A DNA stretch of 64,000 bases from Heterobasidion occidentale (GCA_039111635.1 JBCAQO010000003.1:2046001-2110000); one strand, 5' to 3'. Positions 31,781 to 44,150 are shown, counted from the stretch's first letter. Program-made: numbers and translations. The notes: generated from the sequence alone by a model not told the origin.

Positions 31781-33149
31781 TCATGACTGGTTCTGCTTCT
31801 CGAATACAGCGGCCTCAGTTTCAGGATTCGGCCACCACGGTGTAACGTGCCAACTCTCCCCTTCACCTGCTTCTGCTGACTCCACCTTTGTACCAGCGAC
31901 CTCAAATTTTATGTCTCCCTTCATCAACCCTTGCACATGTTCTAACCGCAGAAGTGCCAAACCGACACCTTTCGCAGTGCTTAGCAATTTGCCTGATCCA
32001 CGTGGTCGTGCCGAACGTCCTTCGGGAGGCGGGCGTGTGAGAGAAGCGCGGATGTCGACTCCAGGATTGAGATCTTGAGTTTTGGGTGCTAGTGATGGAG
32101 CTCTGTGAGGCAAAAGGTGGTTATAAGATTGAGAGTAGCAAGTACGTAGATGCCTTTCAAAAACTTACGAAGGAGGATGGATAATAACAGGGAATATGCG
32201 TTTACGAATGACGCCCGTGTGGTATGTACGGACAGTCAACTCTTGGCCGACATAGCAGCCTTTCCGAAAGTCCACTGAAATAGCTCATTGATTTAGTCTT
32301 AACGGGGAATATAGAAAAAGACATACATCCACTCATGATGTCTAAATTTGAATCCATTGGAAAGGCGTGCATCGGAGGAATATCCGATGATCCTTCCGGT
32401 ACACCGTGGATGATTCGGTGGAAGCTGTATTCCTCATCAGACACTTCGTCGTGTGTCCCTGCCTCCTGCGCTACTCTCATGAGCGCCCATCATTTCGAGT
32501 AGCAGGGTATTCGCTAAAGACAAGAAGCGGCACTCACGTCGATCATCCTTCCTCACCAACCTCCGCAGACCCATCCCAGGAGCTCTTCTGTCCCTGATGA
32601 GCTCGTTTTCACTTCCCCAAGGCCAGCTAGCTTGGTCCCATATTGGCTCAATGACTCCACTCCGCGCCAAGTCCCACTTCAATGGCCGGTCTTGATGAGG
32701 AGTTCCTTCACCGTGCCATGCAGCCCAAATGTCATGCTCTTGTGTGACATCGCGCACGCGGACTTTCGAGCGTAGGACGTGGCGTTTGAGGTATGCAAGA
32801 AGGTCCGGAGCACCAACAGAGGCCGCACGAGAATCGTATTCAAGTACATATGCAGATTGGTGTTTTGGGTCGTAAGTTGTATAGACGAAGACGTCGTAGA
32901 GCACTCGGCCCTAAATTTATGTTTTATTGTCCCATATATCCGCAGATACATAGCTCCGTGTCTTACCTGGGCATGGAGAAAGGAAGAAAAAAAGGGTGCT
33001 CGAGGAGCATTGCTGACGGTGGTCGAGAGCAATCCGTTCAAGAATTCGGGCGCTTGAGCACCAGATATAGATATAAGAGACCTGTGTGGGATTCGAGCGA
33101 CAGAAGGCAACCTCTTGATGAGCGCCGCGACAGAAGTCGGCGTCGGCAT
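31781..33149 (-). CDS. IBA57: Iron-sulfur cluster assembly factor IBA57/CAF17 (GcvT-like, YgfZ family)
   Basis: Mitochondrial folate-binding-fold protein that acts with ISCA proteins in making [4Fe-4S] clusters. Starts [20 protein letters not shown], then [20 protein letters not shown] and [17 protein letters not shown], with the decisive family motif [20 protein letters not shown] (K-G-C-Y-x-G-Q-E) followed by [10 protein letters not shown]. The C-terminal domain ([20 protein letters not shown]) is as expected. Introns are inferred after FLHAQ, after RKDDR, before VDFRKGC and after VIIHPP. The stop is near 31781. Its start lies 126 bases from COA5, another mitochondrial gene. Confidence 0.93.
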
Positions 33150-33275
33150 TATTTGGATTGATGAGCAATGGGTAAGGTTGAGCGCTGAGCTTTAGAGCTC
33201 GAGGTGGTGCACAATTGCAATGCACATCCGCTTCCGTTGCATAAACTCACGTGGGCGCGAACTATAACTTACACC

Positions 33276-33628
33276 ATGTCCAACTACTGCGACCCCCTTA
33301 TTACTGCGCTCAAAGACTGCCTCCTTCACTCTGATTGCGTCCTAAAGCAAGGATACCTTCCTTCGCAGTGCCTCAAGGAGCACTTCGACGATCTTCCTGA
33401 GCAATGCAAATCACTTCGTCAAGCTACATTTGAGTGCAAGCGTGGTATGGTGCGTCATTTTAGTGACGCCCATGGTCAAGCGTGTCTGATCACTTTTGGA
33501 ACGTGCTCTACCGCCAGCTGGACATGAGGAAGCGATTCAGAGGGAACAATGCAGGCGCGGTTGCGGCTAACATCAAGGAGCAGAGTACATCGAGTGCTGA
33601 TTCCGTGTCAAGCGCACCTACAACATAA
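33276..33628 (+). CDS. COA5: Cytochrome c oxidase assembly factor Coa5/Pet191
   Basis: Twin-Cys protein of the mitochondrial intermembrane space required for complex IV assembly. Starts MSNYCDPLITALKDCLLHSD and continues CVLKQGYLPSQCLKEHFDDL, EQCKSLRQATFECKRGM, then after an intron LDMRKRFRGN. The Cys pattern and the RGN ending of the core are Pet191-specific. A Ser/Ala-rich tail finishes at the TAA at 33626-33628. An in-frame ATG at 33204 would add 24 residues unlike the family, so the ATG at 33276 is preferred. Confidence 0.93.
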
Positions 33629-33838
33629 GACTGCATTCTAATACACCCCCTCCGCCTCCCCTAATAACGCATTTGTCTCATCCTTCTCATCGTCGGTCTC
33701 AGGCAATCGTTGTCAAGAAAGGAATCGTATTACGAAGCCGCTCGGCATCACGGGTCATACGAGCATCCTCGCGTCTATCTCTGTTCATCTGCTTCTTGTT
33801 CGCTATCCATTTCTACTTAAGGAGATTCAACAGGTTCA

Positions 33839-34951
33839 TGTTCCGAGCTCCTTTTTCGATCTCCCGCCCTCTCATCAGATTGACTGCCCTGACCCGCACT
33901 TTATCCATGTCCTCTAACTCTCTCAAACTTTACACTGCGTCAACGCCCAATGGGCGTAAAGTCTCTATCTTCCTTGAGGAGTTGAAGGCTGCGTACGGTA
34001 TCGAATACGAGTGCGCTCACTTTTCCACATCTCCTTCATAGCACTCTAACATATCTCTATGTTGCAGCGTTCAGAGAATCGATATGAGCAAGGTTGAGCA
34101 AAAAGAACCCTGGTTTATCAAGATCAACCCGAACGGCCGTATTCCTGCGATCGTAGACCGCACACGCGGAGGACCTGAGGGCTTCCCTGTATTTGAAAGT
34201 GCCGCTATTCTGCTTTACCTTGCGCAACACAAGGATACGGAACACCGTTTCTGGTTCAAGCCGGACGAACAGCCTGAAGATTACAGTGAAATGCTGCAGT
34301 GGATTTTCTTCGCTGTGAGTGGTTTTCTTTCAAGGCATATATGGGTTCGTTTGTGTGCAGGTGAATGTGGTGATACTGACGTTGGCTTCGTATATGGGTA
34401 GCATGGAGGGATTGGGCCAATGCAGGGCCAAGGTAGGCAGCGTGCTCTGACCATCTTTTATATAGTATACTGACACGTGGGGGTATAGCCGGTCACTTCA
34501 TACGCCTGTCTGAAGACATACCATATGGTAAAAAACGTGAGGCTCATTCCGCTCTTTATCTTCATGTCTTCAGTCATCACTTATCCACGGAACAGGATAC
34601 ACGGACGAGACGAAGCGTCTGTATGGTGTGCTCGAGATTCGTCTGAAGGATCGCGACTACCTTGCTGGGCCTGGACGCGGTGTCTACAGCCTCGCTGACA
34701 TAAATTCGTATCCATGGTTTGTGCTCAGCTTCCAGTTCCTCGTTCTTAATTTGTAACAGTTTTCTCTACCATAGGGTTGCGATGCATAATTATGTCAACA
34801 TATCTCTAGACGAGTGGCCAGCGGTGAAAGTGAGTGCCATTATATTTCTTCTCGAGACAAATTCACTGATATGCCAGGGCTTCGTAAGGCATGGGTCGAG
34901 CGGATGGCTGAAAAACCTGCTGTGAAGTCCGGGTGGCAGATTCCTGCGTGA
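33839..34951 (+). CDS. Glutathione S-transferase, Ure2p-like (copy 1, with possible mitochondrial presequence)
   Basis: N-terminal thioredoxin-fold domain ([45 protein letters not shown]) and all-helical C-terminal domain ([57 protein letters not shown]). The TPNG-x-KVS and ESAAI motifs are typical of Ure2p-class GSTs, which conjugate or reduce small electrophiles with glutathione. The ATG at 33839 adds a basic, Ser/Thr-rich leader ([20 protein letters not shown]) before a second Met (MSSNSLKLY at about 33908), suggesting a mitochondrial and a cytosolic form. The last exon uses a TAAG acceptor giving VKAWVERM. It is a close tandem paralogue of the gene at 35357. Confidence 0.9.
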
Positions 34952-35356
34952 GATCGTCCGACGACCCTCTGTGAATCGAGTACCACTATGAGTGTTACAA
35001 TTCAATGGCATGCTCCCCGGGTGCTTTCTATGCTCACACGATCTAAACACTGCTTATAGTCGCGAGAATCTTCATGAGTCCCTTGTATTCAGTCAGCATA
35101 AGGTATCCGGCTGCTTTTTGATTTCTCACCCGTCTCTTCGCTCGGATGTCAGGCCTGTCAGGCCTTAAATCGCTGACTTAAAACGTGATTAGCAATTGCT
35201 TGGGAGATGATCGATGATTGGTAAGGCACGTTCAGTGCTGACGCCATCCATGTCATATTTGGAACGCCGTTAAATATGGCTCCGTCCGTTGGCCCTGCTG
35301 CCCTCAACATTCTCAATACCTTCTAGTGCACGCCTCTTCCACACTGCTCGTCATCG

Positions 35357-36415
35357 ATGTCATCAAAGAATGCGATAACTCTCTATTCTTTAGGCACGCC
35401 TAATGGTCACAAAGTCTCAACTTATCTGGAGGAGCTGAGGGCAGCGTATGGCCTGGATTATGAGTACGTTTGTATTGCTCTACTTGTTTGCTTTGATGTC
35501 CCCATCATGTAGACTGATACGTCCCGCAGCGTCTACAAGATTGATTTCGGCAAGACGGAACAGAAAGAACCTTGGTTTATTAAAATCAACCCGAACGGGC
35601 GCATCCCTGCAATCGTGGACCGCTCACGCGGAGGGCCTGATGGCTTCTCTGTATTTGAGAGCGCGGCAATCCTGCTGTACTTGGCGCAACACTACGATAA
35701 GGAGCACCGTTTCTGGTTCAAGCCGGATGAGCAGCCGGACGACTATAGCGAAATGCTGCAGTGGATTTTTTTCGCGGTTAGTACTCTACCCTACACGGTA
35801 AATGAGTATTAGAGTGATCAATGACCTGGTCTCCTTGGATCTGTCTCCAGCACGGAGGAGTTGGTCCGATGCAGGGACAAGGTATTCATTTATTCTTCGA
35901 TTATATCGTGCTCAGATCAACAGCTAATCTGTGCTAGCTAACCATTTCGTGAGATTTGCTCCTGAGGATATTCCATACGGCAAGAAGCGTGAGTTTGCCT
36001 TCACCGTTCTCGTGATCACGTGCCCGTGCTGATAGCTCCCGCCCGTTAGGCTATGTCGACGAGACGAAGCGCTTATACAACGTTCTTGAGATACGCCTGA
36101 AGGACCGCGACTACCTTGCGGGCCCAGGGCGTGGGACGTATAGTCTTGCCGATATCAACGTCTACCCTTGGTAAGTATTCATTTGAAATCGGTTCACTTA
36201 TGTGCACTATGCTGATTACTTTTGATGCAATCCGACAGGGTTGCTATCCGCCACTTCGTTGATATTTCTGTGGACGAGTGGCCCAATTTGAAGGTGAGAA
36301 GATGTTCGAGTCTCTGAGTCAAGACGCGTGCTCATCATTTCTCTGTTGCTAGTCATGGGTTGAGCGTATGGCGGAGAAACCTGCAGTCAAAACTGGATCT
36401 CAGGTTCCGGCATAA
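35357..36415 (+). CDS. Glutathione S-transferase, Ure2p-like (copy 2)
   Basis: Tandem duplicate of the upstream GST with the same exon structure and nearly identical motifs ([95 protein letters not shown]). It begins directly at the catalytic domain ([20 protein letters not shown]), so it should be cytosolic. Introns fall at the same positions as in copy 1: after GLDY, after QWIFFA, after GQ, after PYGKK, after VYPW and before SWVERM. The stop TAA is at 36413-36415. Confidence 0.92.
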
Positions 36416-36664
36416 GGACATCACTTGGGAAAGAATGTGTAGAGCCTATCCTGGAGTAGTGGTGGATTAGGGTGGATTGATTTGACTAAAGCCGCCGATG
36501 ATCCAATCTTATCTGATAATACCGTGAGAACTTTGTGCCCATGCCGATCGTTGGATCAGCTGCAGCACGCAACACCCAGCCGCCTTCAACCTCTCCGACA
36601 AGGAGTCACCGCGAGTTTTTCTCTAGAATGCCTTAAACGACTCTCGCGAGTCAACCTTTAATCC

Positions 36665-37870
36665 ATGATACTACGTCAGCTCCCCCGCCTTTGCCGCCGG
36701 ATAGCAACGGAGTCTCATCACTCTCCTTCGACTGCAATATCCATCGTTACTCCGGCACCTCACAGAGATGCACACACCAATCCTCCTAACATATCTGACC
36801 CTCCATCCTCTTCAATATCTGACCCTTCGCCAGCCTCGTTGTCTATATCTGTCTCTCCTCATCCGTTGGATCCGGCAATACCGCACTCTACGTCATCTCC
36901 TCCTCCCAACCTTCCAGTCCCGCCAGAGCCTCCACTGGTTCATAGCGGGAACGGGTTGACATCAGCATACCACAGTCCACCATTCGATACCCATCGCTTC
37001 TTCGCTGCGCTCGAACAAACCTTCCCGACGCCCACTGCGCGCAGTCTCATGCGTGCTACGCGCGCCCTCCTCGTCGACCGCATTGGGCGCGTCAAGCGCG
37101 AAGGGCTCATGCATCAGGACTTGGATAACGTATGGCACTCATTATGTCCAATATTTGAATTACCTTACAGACCGGGTCTCCTCTTCTTGCCTCGGGCGCT
37201 CATAGCAAGCTTACTTATTTCGTGCGGCGTTGTCAGAGATGCGCACCGAGATGACGATGCGCACTCGGAGCGAGTCCGCCACGATAAGCACTCAATGTGC
37301 TGCTTTGAGACGGGAGGCAGACGCGCTAGATGCCAAGATGAAGGAAGACCTCGCGACTCTCAAGCATGAGTGCGTCTCTGTCCATGCCTCAAAACTTAAA
37401 TCTTCATACAGCTTGCTTTCACAGAATTCAGATGGATGTGGACAGCCGAAAGAATGAAGCCAGGAACGAGAGCAAGCGGCAAGATATTGCTATCGAGGTG
37501 AGTTGCCTTGTGATCTTCATTCAGAAGACACAATCCGAATGTGTTCTCGCGCTCGTTATCAGGAAGTCTTGAACAAGTCGCTTGTCACGCTTTACGATTT
37601 ACGGTCTGACATGGAGGAAGTCAAGTGGGATAACATGCGCAAGTCCGTCGGTGAGCCGTTCTATTCCTTTCTATCTATGTTGCCGCCGCTAAGAAACAAC
37701 TCTGTTCACAATCTTGTATAGCTGCACTTTCTGCGTTCCTCGTCGTGATCGTGTTGTCCATGGAACTACGTCCGAGGCCAAAGCCTGCACCCCCACCGAT
37801 GCAGAGCGTACCGCATGTCGTACCGCAGCCACACTTTGAAGGCCTCGACAAGATGGACTCGATCACCTAG
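36665..37870 (+). CDS. DUF1640 mitochondrial coiled-coil protein (FMP32/MCUR1-CCDC90 type)
   Basis: Inner-membrane protein family of mitochondria; yeast Fmp32 is linked to cytochrome oxidase assembly and animal MCUR1 to the calcium uniporter. The leader [20 protein letters not shown] is a clear presequence. After a Pro/Ser-rich spacer comes the DUF1640 domain: [56 protein letters not shown], a long coiled coil ([59 protein letters not shown]) and one membrane helix ([18 protein letters not shown]). The short Pro-rich tail ends DKMDSIT. The helix near the C-terminus and the coiled coil before it are the normal layout. At least four introns. Confidence 0.9.
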
Positions 37871-38146
37871 TTCGTCAATCATATACTTCGTTGTCAACTG
37901 CTGGGCAGAGTATGGAATGTCCAACGAAGGTGGGTTGGACTTGAAGGAAGCATGCCACAATGTTGTACAGAGTAGAAACTTACACTACAGAAGACTGTCT
38001 GGATGTAATGTCGGGGGCATAGATCATATTGTAGAGAAGCTACCCCACCGTCATCCCTATCATCCCCCAGTCCCCCCCTCGTCCCCACATATACGCGTAC
38101 AGCCCGTCTACTAAACCCAATATTATTCGTGCATATTTAAAAGATG

Positions 38147-38828
38147 TCATTTCATTTCGAGCTTCTCGAGCTGGTCTGTGATTGCATCGGCATTAGCGTG
38201 GTCAACGGCGTCCGTAGACAGTAGATCTATCGATTTGCCCTTGGCTTTGGAAGTCACCGAGGTGCCTGGTGTAGCAGTTTGGGTTGGAGGTGTCTGTTCG
38301 CTCGCGGAATGATCTCCTGTGCCAACTTTCACGGCACCTCCGTCCTCCCCCTCGTCACTATCCCAGCTCTCCCGCACCGCTTCCTCTCGCTTTTCCTTCC
38401 TCTTCTCCTTACGCTTCTCGTTCTTCTTCGCGCTCTTCGTCGTTGTTTTCGAGGCGTCCCTCTGAGGCGTTGAAGAGGGTGGAGTCCATCCTATGATGTG
38501 CCCGTTTGGCAGCGCACGCGAGTCCAAGGCTTGTTGGCGGGTCCCCCGAAATCGCTGGACGTCTTCTTGGGGGGTGTAGCCCGGACGGATGCGGATCTGT
38601 TTGCGCACACTAGCAACGCGTAGGGATGCGTGGTCAGATTCACCGCATGCGGGAGGCAAGAGGCGGAATCGGAATCGGGGTCTTAGAAGATGTGGGGTGT
38701 AGGGCGCGGCGAGGCGCAACTTACGTTCCATCGGGGCGTCGCGATTCGGGGATGACACGCTCGAGGGTGCGTGGGTCAACGGCAATGCCTGCCGTCGATT
38801 GCTTGGGGTGAAGCGGTGGTTTCGACAT
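38147..38828 (-). CDS. PYM1: PYM, partner of Y14-Mago (WIBG)
   Basis: Dissociates exon junction complexes from translated mRNA by binding Mago-Y14 and the 40S ribosome. The first exon reads SKPPLHPKQSTAGIAVDPRT-LERVIPESRRPDGT (the N-terminal Mago-Y14-binding region). After one intron the second begins VRKQIRIRPGYTPQEDVQRF (the conserved PYM motif) and RALPNGHIIGWTPPSS. A Lys/Glu helix (SAKKNEKRKEKRKEKREEAV) and an acidic C-terminal helix (ADAITDQLEKLEMK) follow. Its presence fits an intron-rich genome with a working EJC. The start is at 38828, 184 bases from GPN3. Confidence 0.92.
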
Positions 38829-39012
38829 GCAATGGTTGGAGATGCGAGAGATTGAAGGCGATCGGGGTGATCTCGAGAGGGAATGAGTCGGAGTTGAACC
38901 TAACCTGCCAATTTCTTTACTGGGAGACCTGTCTTGAACCTCATCTTGAATCAGTTACGGCTGTGTTCATTAAAACCACAATCAACTCCCATTTGGAAGA
39001 TACATATCAGTC

Positions 39013-40561
39013 ATGCGGTACGCCGTCCTTGTAACGGGCCCTGCTGGTGCAGGAAAATCCACTTTCTGCGGTGCAATGATGACCCACATCGCCACTTCGA
39101 AGCGCACTGCACATCTAGTTAACCTCGACCCTGCCGCGGCACCGGAGAGCTTCGAGTATGCACCATCTATAGACATCAAGGATCTCGTCTCGCTCGAGGA
39201 TGTGATGGGAGAGCTGGGATATGGACCGAATGGTGGTCTGGTGTATTGTTTTGAGTGAGTGAGTGCATTCGGGACCTTCGCGTGGCGTAGTGGAGGAAGA
39301 AATGTCCCTGACAACGGTGCTGGGGGTTCTCAGGTATCTATTGGAGAACATGGACTGGCTTGAAGAGGAGCTGGGTGAATACGACGATGACTACCTCATC
39401 ATTGACTGCCCCGGTATGTTCACCTTTTGCACTTCTCTAGTTGGGCTTCTATATCTCATAGGATACACCGCCATCCAGGCCAGATCGAGCTATACACTCA
39501 CCATCCATTCCTTCCCACCCTCGTCAAAAACCTGAGTCGTCTTGGTATGCGCACATGTGCCGTGTACCTCCTTGAATCGCAATTCATGGAAGACAAGTAT
39601 AAATTCTTCAGGTATGTCTTCCCCCTGCTCTTAATGAGGTTTGGGAGAGATTGATGACTATGCCTCACATCAGTGGTGTCTTGTCTGCTATGTCCGCCAT
39701 GGTGAACCTTGAAGTACCTTGGATCAATATATTGTCAAAAATGGACCTCGTCACTGGGAGCTCCGAGGATCCTGCTGGTGGACGCAACGGCATCCGAACG
39801 CGACGAAATATTGCACAGTAGGTTGACTGACCTGTCTACATGTTGCCTATCTTGCTCCTTCAATGGAGCGCTTAGTGTTCACCGCTTTAAAGTGTGCCTT
39901 CCGCCTCACTAATTCAAAGTCTCAACGTTATAATTACCGATTGTTAATTTATTGCCTCCTCTCTGCGACAGATATCTCGATCCGGATCCCCTACTTCTCG
40001 CCGCGCCCCGGGGGCGTGAAGATGCAAGGGGCCTAGAGAATCCAAAATTCCATGCGCTGAATCAAGCACTTGTGCAGCTGGTGGGTGCACTCGTTTCCTT
40101 AGTCATCCGACTTATCGTCTTTCCGTCTTTTCTATGATGATATTCAGAACATAGTAGTCGCTTGAGTGATGCAGCTCAGCCCTACCTTTTGTATATTTCT
40201 CTTTCTTGCCTTTCGATATATTTCCGTGATGCTCACGACTTCACGCGCGTGACATAGATTGAAGACCACCCGCTCGTCTCGTTTCTACCACTCGATCTGA
40301 CAAGCCCGGACTCGATCGAACTTGTACTCAGCAGTATCGACTATAGCATGCAGTACGGCGAGGACGAAGAACCTAAAGAGGTGGGTACCCTTGTCAATGC
40401 TCGTCATATGAGATATCCCGACAGAATGCTGATGTTTTGTTGGTCTTTCGCTCTGCTGTGCATCCGTCGAATATCGGTGTCGACCTGCCAATTTCTCTCG
40501 TATATCATGCTGTTCATAGCCACATGATTTGGACGCGGGCGATTTTCCGGATGAACCTTAG
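39013..40561 (+). CDS. GPN3: GPN-loop GTPase 3
   Basis: Cytoplasmic GTPase needed for assembly and nuclear import of RNA polymerase II. Walker A is GPAGAGKST (residues ~9-17), then [20 protein letters not shown], the GPN loop in [40 protein letters not shown] (G3), [20 protein letters not shown], and SKMDL (G4, in [11 protein letters not shown]). The C-terminus [20 protein letters not shown] is typical of GPN3 rather than GPN1 or GPN2. Six introns are placed, one interrupting CFE/YLLEN and one DCPG/QIELY. The stop TAG is at 40559-40561. Confidence 0.93.
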
Positions 40562-43500
40562 GAATGGTAGCGGGTTTTTTTCTTGACCTGCCATGCAGCT
40601 ATCAACTGGGGAGGCTATTGCGAAGGCAATGCCTTTGGCCTTGGAGCGCCTGTAAGATCCGGGCTGCGTGAGGTGTCAGTATCGGAAAAGAGATGTAGAT
40701 CCTAGGATAGTGGTAGGATCCCATGTGGCCTTGTCACGACGTATTAAGAGTCAGTGTTTCTACATTGCTGATGCTCAATTTTATACATCAGGACTCTGCT
40801 TGAAATTTCCACGCCCGCGTATTTCGGGGCCCATAAGTTCGTGGGCGCCAGTGAGCAGGCACGCAGTGGCGTAGATGCTGTTCCATCTCGCAACCGATGG
40901 TGCATGTGAGCCCCTCACGAAGCATTGTTTGCTTGACCTACTCTGCAACCTTGGTCAGTCATCTTATCCTAACCTTTGAATATTCAAGCGACCTCTCCAC
41001 GCCAGAATACTTAATCATTTCGCAAAAGTATTCAATGCAAGTCACTAATCACAGCCACGCTCAATGCGTCCTGAGAGTCATCACGAGTCATCTTGGTATT
41101 TGTGTTTCAAGACAAAGCTGGCCCCTGACCAGGTAACCTTCTCATTGGACGAGTGACGCTCAGGGGTACTCAGGTTCGACGTTCAACGTTCAACCCCGGT
41201 GCTGGTTCCCTCTGTAAGCACCTTAGTACTCTCCCGTCCTCTCTCGTCCACGCGAATATGATGTCACTAAACCAGCAGGCTGTTTTTTCGAATTTGTGTC
41301 GTCAGCCCACAGAGCTTCGTTGTATTGCGAGTTCTCTTCCGTCGATCGGTTTCGTTGACAGGCTGGCATCTGTCATTAGACCCCAAAGCACTCTGGTCCG
41401 GGCTCGTCGATTCACATCTCTCATCGGCGTTAGTCGATGATTACAAACCGATAGTGTGCGTCTGCAACTGAATCACAGAAGGGAAGTGGGAAACCCGAGG
41501 GGGTTACAGTGCGGCAGGAATAGTTGGGCGCCGTCACTATCTTCGTAGATCATGTAGATAAGAGCAGGCAGAAGCAATCTTTCCTGCTTCCGTCAAATTT
41601 CGCAAGATCCTCACTCGCCTGGACCGCCCTCAGCGATTAGGGAGGGTCTATTCGCTTACCAGCAGGGGATTGACGTCTCCTCTTCGCAATGGTATTACTT
41701 CCCGAGTACGTCCTGCCTTTGATATTCATGTAGCATCAAGTCTTTTGCCTTGCCGTCATCATCCCCGACTACAGATTCCTCGGTTCTGAATAGGCCTTGC
41801 GACCAAATCTGTTCGACGGACAAAACTAAGCAGCATAAAGAAACAGTCCCACACCATACACTATAATCATTTAGCTCGTTGCATCCCCATCTGAAGGAGC
41901 CGTTTACGATGACAACATCCGCCGCCGGGTCTCATTTGTACTTCTTCGCTCTGATATCATAGTACGCCTCAACTCTGCGATCCGAAAATTCAATATTTAT
42001 TCTTCTGTACCCTCTAAGATCTTTAACGATCGCTCACGCACGACACATCACAATGGGCGTCGATATCGAGGAGATATGCATCTTATACTTACCACAACGA
42101 GAGAGCAGGTAGAAAACTGCAGCAGGAAGTGAGCATCTTCTTTCCAGCCTCATGCGTTTCCAAATAGGGGCGTGAAAACTTTAGTGCCTGAGAAGGCCTC
42201 CTGTGAATGCGATGACTAGAAGCAATGATCACACCTTTCTGAATGACGTCCATTGCGCCCTGTTTCTTCTTTCCTCCCGAGTAGCCAGGAGCACCATGAT
42301 GCTCTGAAAAGGTTGATTTTATCTGCAAGATACCAATGCAGATGTGAGAGCATAAGGTAATGCGATTCAGGCCGCAAGTCGGGTAAGCATGATAGGTCTC
42401 GGAGCTTCAAACTCCAATGGGATCCAACTTGAAAGTGAGAATTGAGAGTCCACCAAAGATACTAGTCGGTCTAAACTCTCGCCCACATGATGTGGGGAAG
42501 CATGCTGATGTGGACCTAAGAAGAGGACCATGCGCCGATCGTGAATGAAACACTAACCTTGTCCTCAGCACGTTTCCGCCTCGTGCTCATTACCTCTTTC
42601 GTTAGCGACCCGCCGCAACACGCATCCTTGGCCTGGACACCAACCGAGTGGTGGGACCGCAGTCTGCTCTGGTATGCAAGGTTTCAGCTGAGCCGGCATG
42701 ATTTGATCCCCGCGCTCCATTTTCGCCACAGTCTACCTGCCCTCTTCGATGGTGTGTCGAGCCTACCAACCGGTATGTCAATGTGTCCCTTCTGAACAAA
42801 CGGGACTGGCGCGTCCGCAGCCCCAAGCACTGTTGGAGAAGATTGATTTGTACAGATTGATACGCGCTGCGGTACTCGCATTGAATTAGTAGATGGTCCT
42901 AGCGCTCAGTAGAGGGCTCTGTGGTAAACGGCACGGATCACAGGTTGGCTGTAGATGTCGGATTGGGCAGGAGTGGCATGTTGCGGGAGAGTATATGCGT
43001 GCAGAGTTGAGTGCATCAAAGTCGCCGTGTGATTGGCGCATCGTTGAGTATGAGTTTGAGGTATATTCGCGCGCGCATAGAATTTGAATGAATGTGTATG
43101 TAACGCAGGGTAAGTCAAACGCAGAAATGACGTCTGAAGGCAATGCGATAACCAATCCTAAGACACCGTTAGTCGAGAAGATAGCTGGCCGCGAGGCATG
43201 GGATCATAGAGTCTTGAGGAGCAAATTTCGAGAGATTATGGAACGGTAGTAGACGTTGCAGTGCGACAAATCAGAGCTAGAAGTCACAAGATAAGTTAGA
43301 TAGAAACGACGAAGAGGTGATTCACCCCCAGATCAAGAACCAAGCACAGGATGGTGATCCATCGAACTCGGTGGGGCAGTGAACACCAGTGCTGACATAC
43401 GGCGGGTGGTGCAGAGGTGGCCGCCGCGTGCTGTTGCTCCTTGTTGCTCCAGCGACGTGAATGAGGTAATACATAACGACTGAAATTCACCGGCACCGAC

Positions 43501-44150
43501 CGAGACACGGAAAGCCCGCAACAAAGCAGTACAATTAGAACAAAGCGAGGCTACGAACTGGCTACGATCCCTGGACATGCATCCTCGGACAAGATCAGGA
43601 GGGCGCCGGTGTAAATAAACGGCGGGGGCAGTGCCTTTTGAGCTCTTTTGGGGGATGTGTGTAACACGAGGTAAGGCGGGAGGGGCGGGTGGGGCTTACT
43701 GACGGCACAGGAATGGACACAGCCTCGAGCCTCATCAGGGGGGGTCTACAGCTGGACGTTGATTTTGAGGGTGGTGGTGCACATCCTGTGCGGAATAGGC
43801 GCAGGTGGCAAGTAAGTCGACTCAGATACATGATAGGGAATTGACGCGCTCATGGCAGAATCGTGAAGGGACGCGTATCCGAGAGAGGACAGAGAGCAGG
43901 CTTCCCGGTCTAATCAGTGGGATAGATTGGAAGGTGGCCTTGTGCGGAGGTGGTGGAGGAAAAGGTACGTGGAGAAAGCAAGCAAACTCGGTGACGGGTC
44001 ATAACTGGCCAGGACTGGTCACCGGTCAGGATGAAATTTGGTGAGCCAAGCAGTTGGCCCGTCGAGATCTTAGACATGACGCAGGGGCCTATAAAGACAA
44101 CCCGGCCTTCATGACCCCCCTCCATTCTACCCGACTCTGCTCACCACACC
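40562..44150. other. 3.6-kb gene-poor region
   Basis: The largest space without a recognisable gene in the window. Open frames are all under about 100 residues on both strands and none has a motif or consistent splice structure. I see no tandem repeat array, terminal repeat or tRNA. A TATA-like TATAAAG at about 44090 belongs to the gene at 44151. It may hold non-coding transcripts or remains of old mobile DNA that I cannot recognise by eye. Confidence 0.45.
44088..44096 (+). promoter_or_regulatory. TATA-box-like element of the 44151 gene
   Basis: CTATAAAGA lies about 60 bases upstream of the ATG, a normal distance for a fungal TATA box and short leader. Confidence 0.5.
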
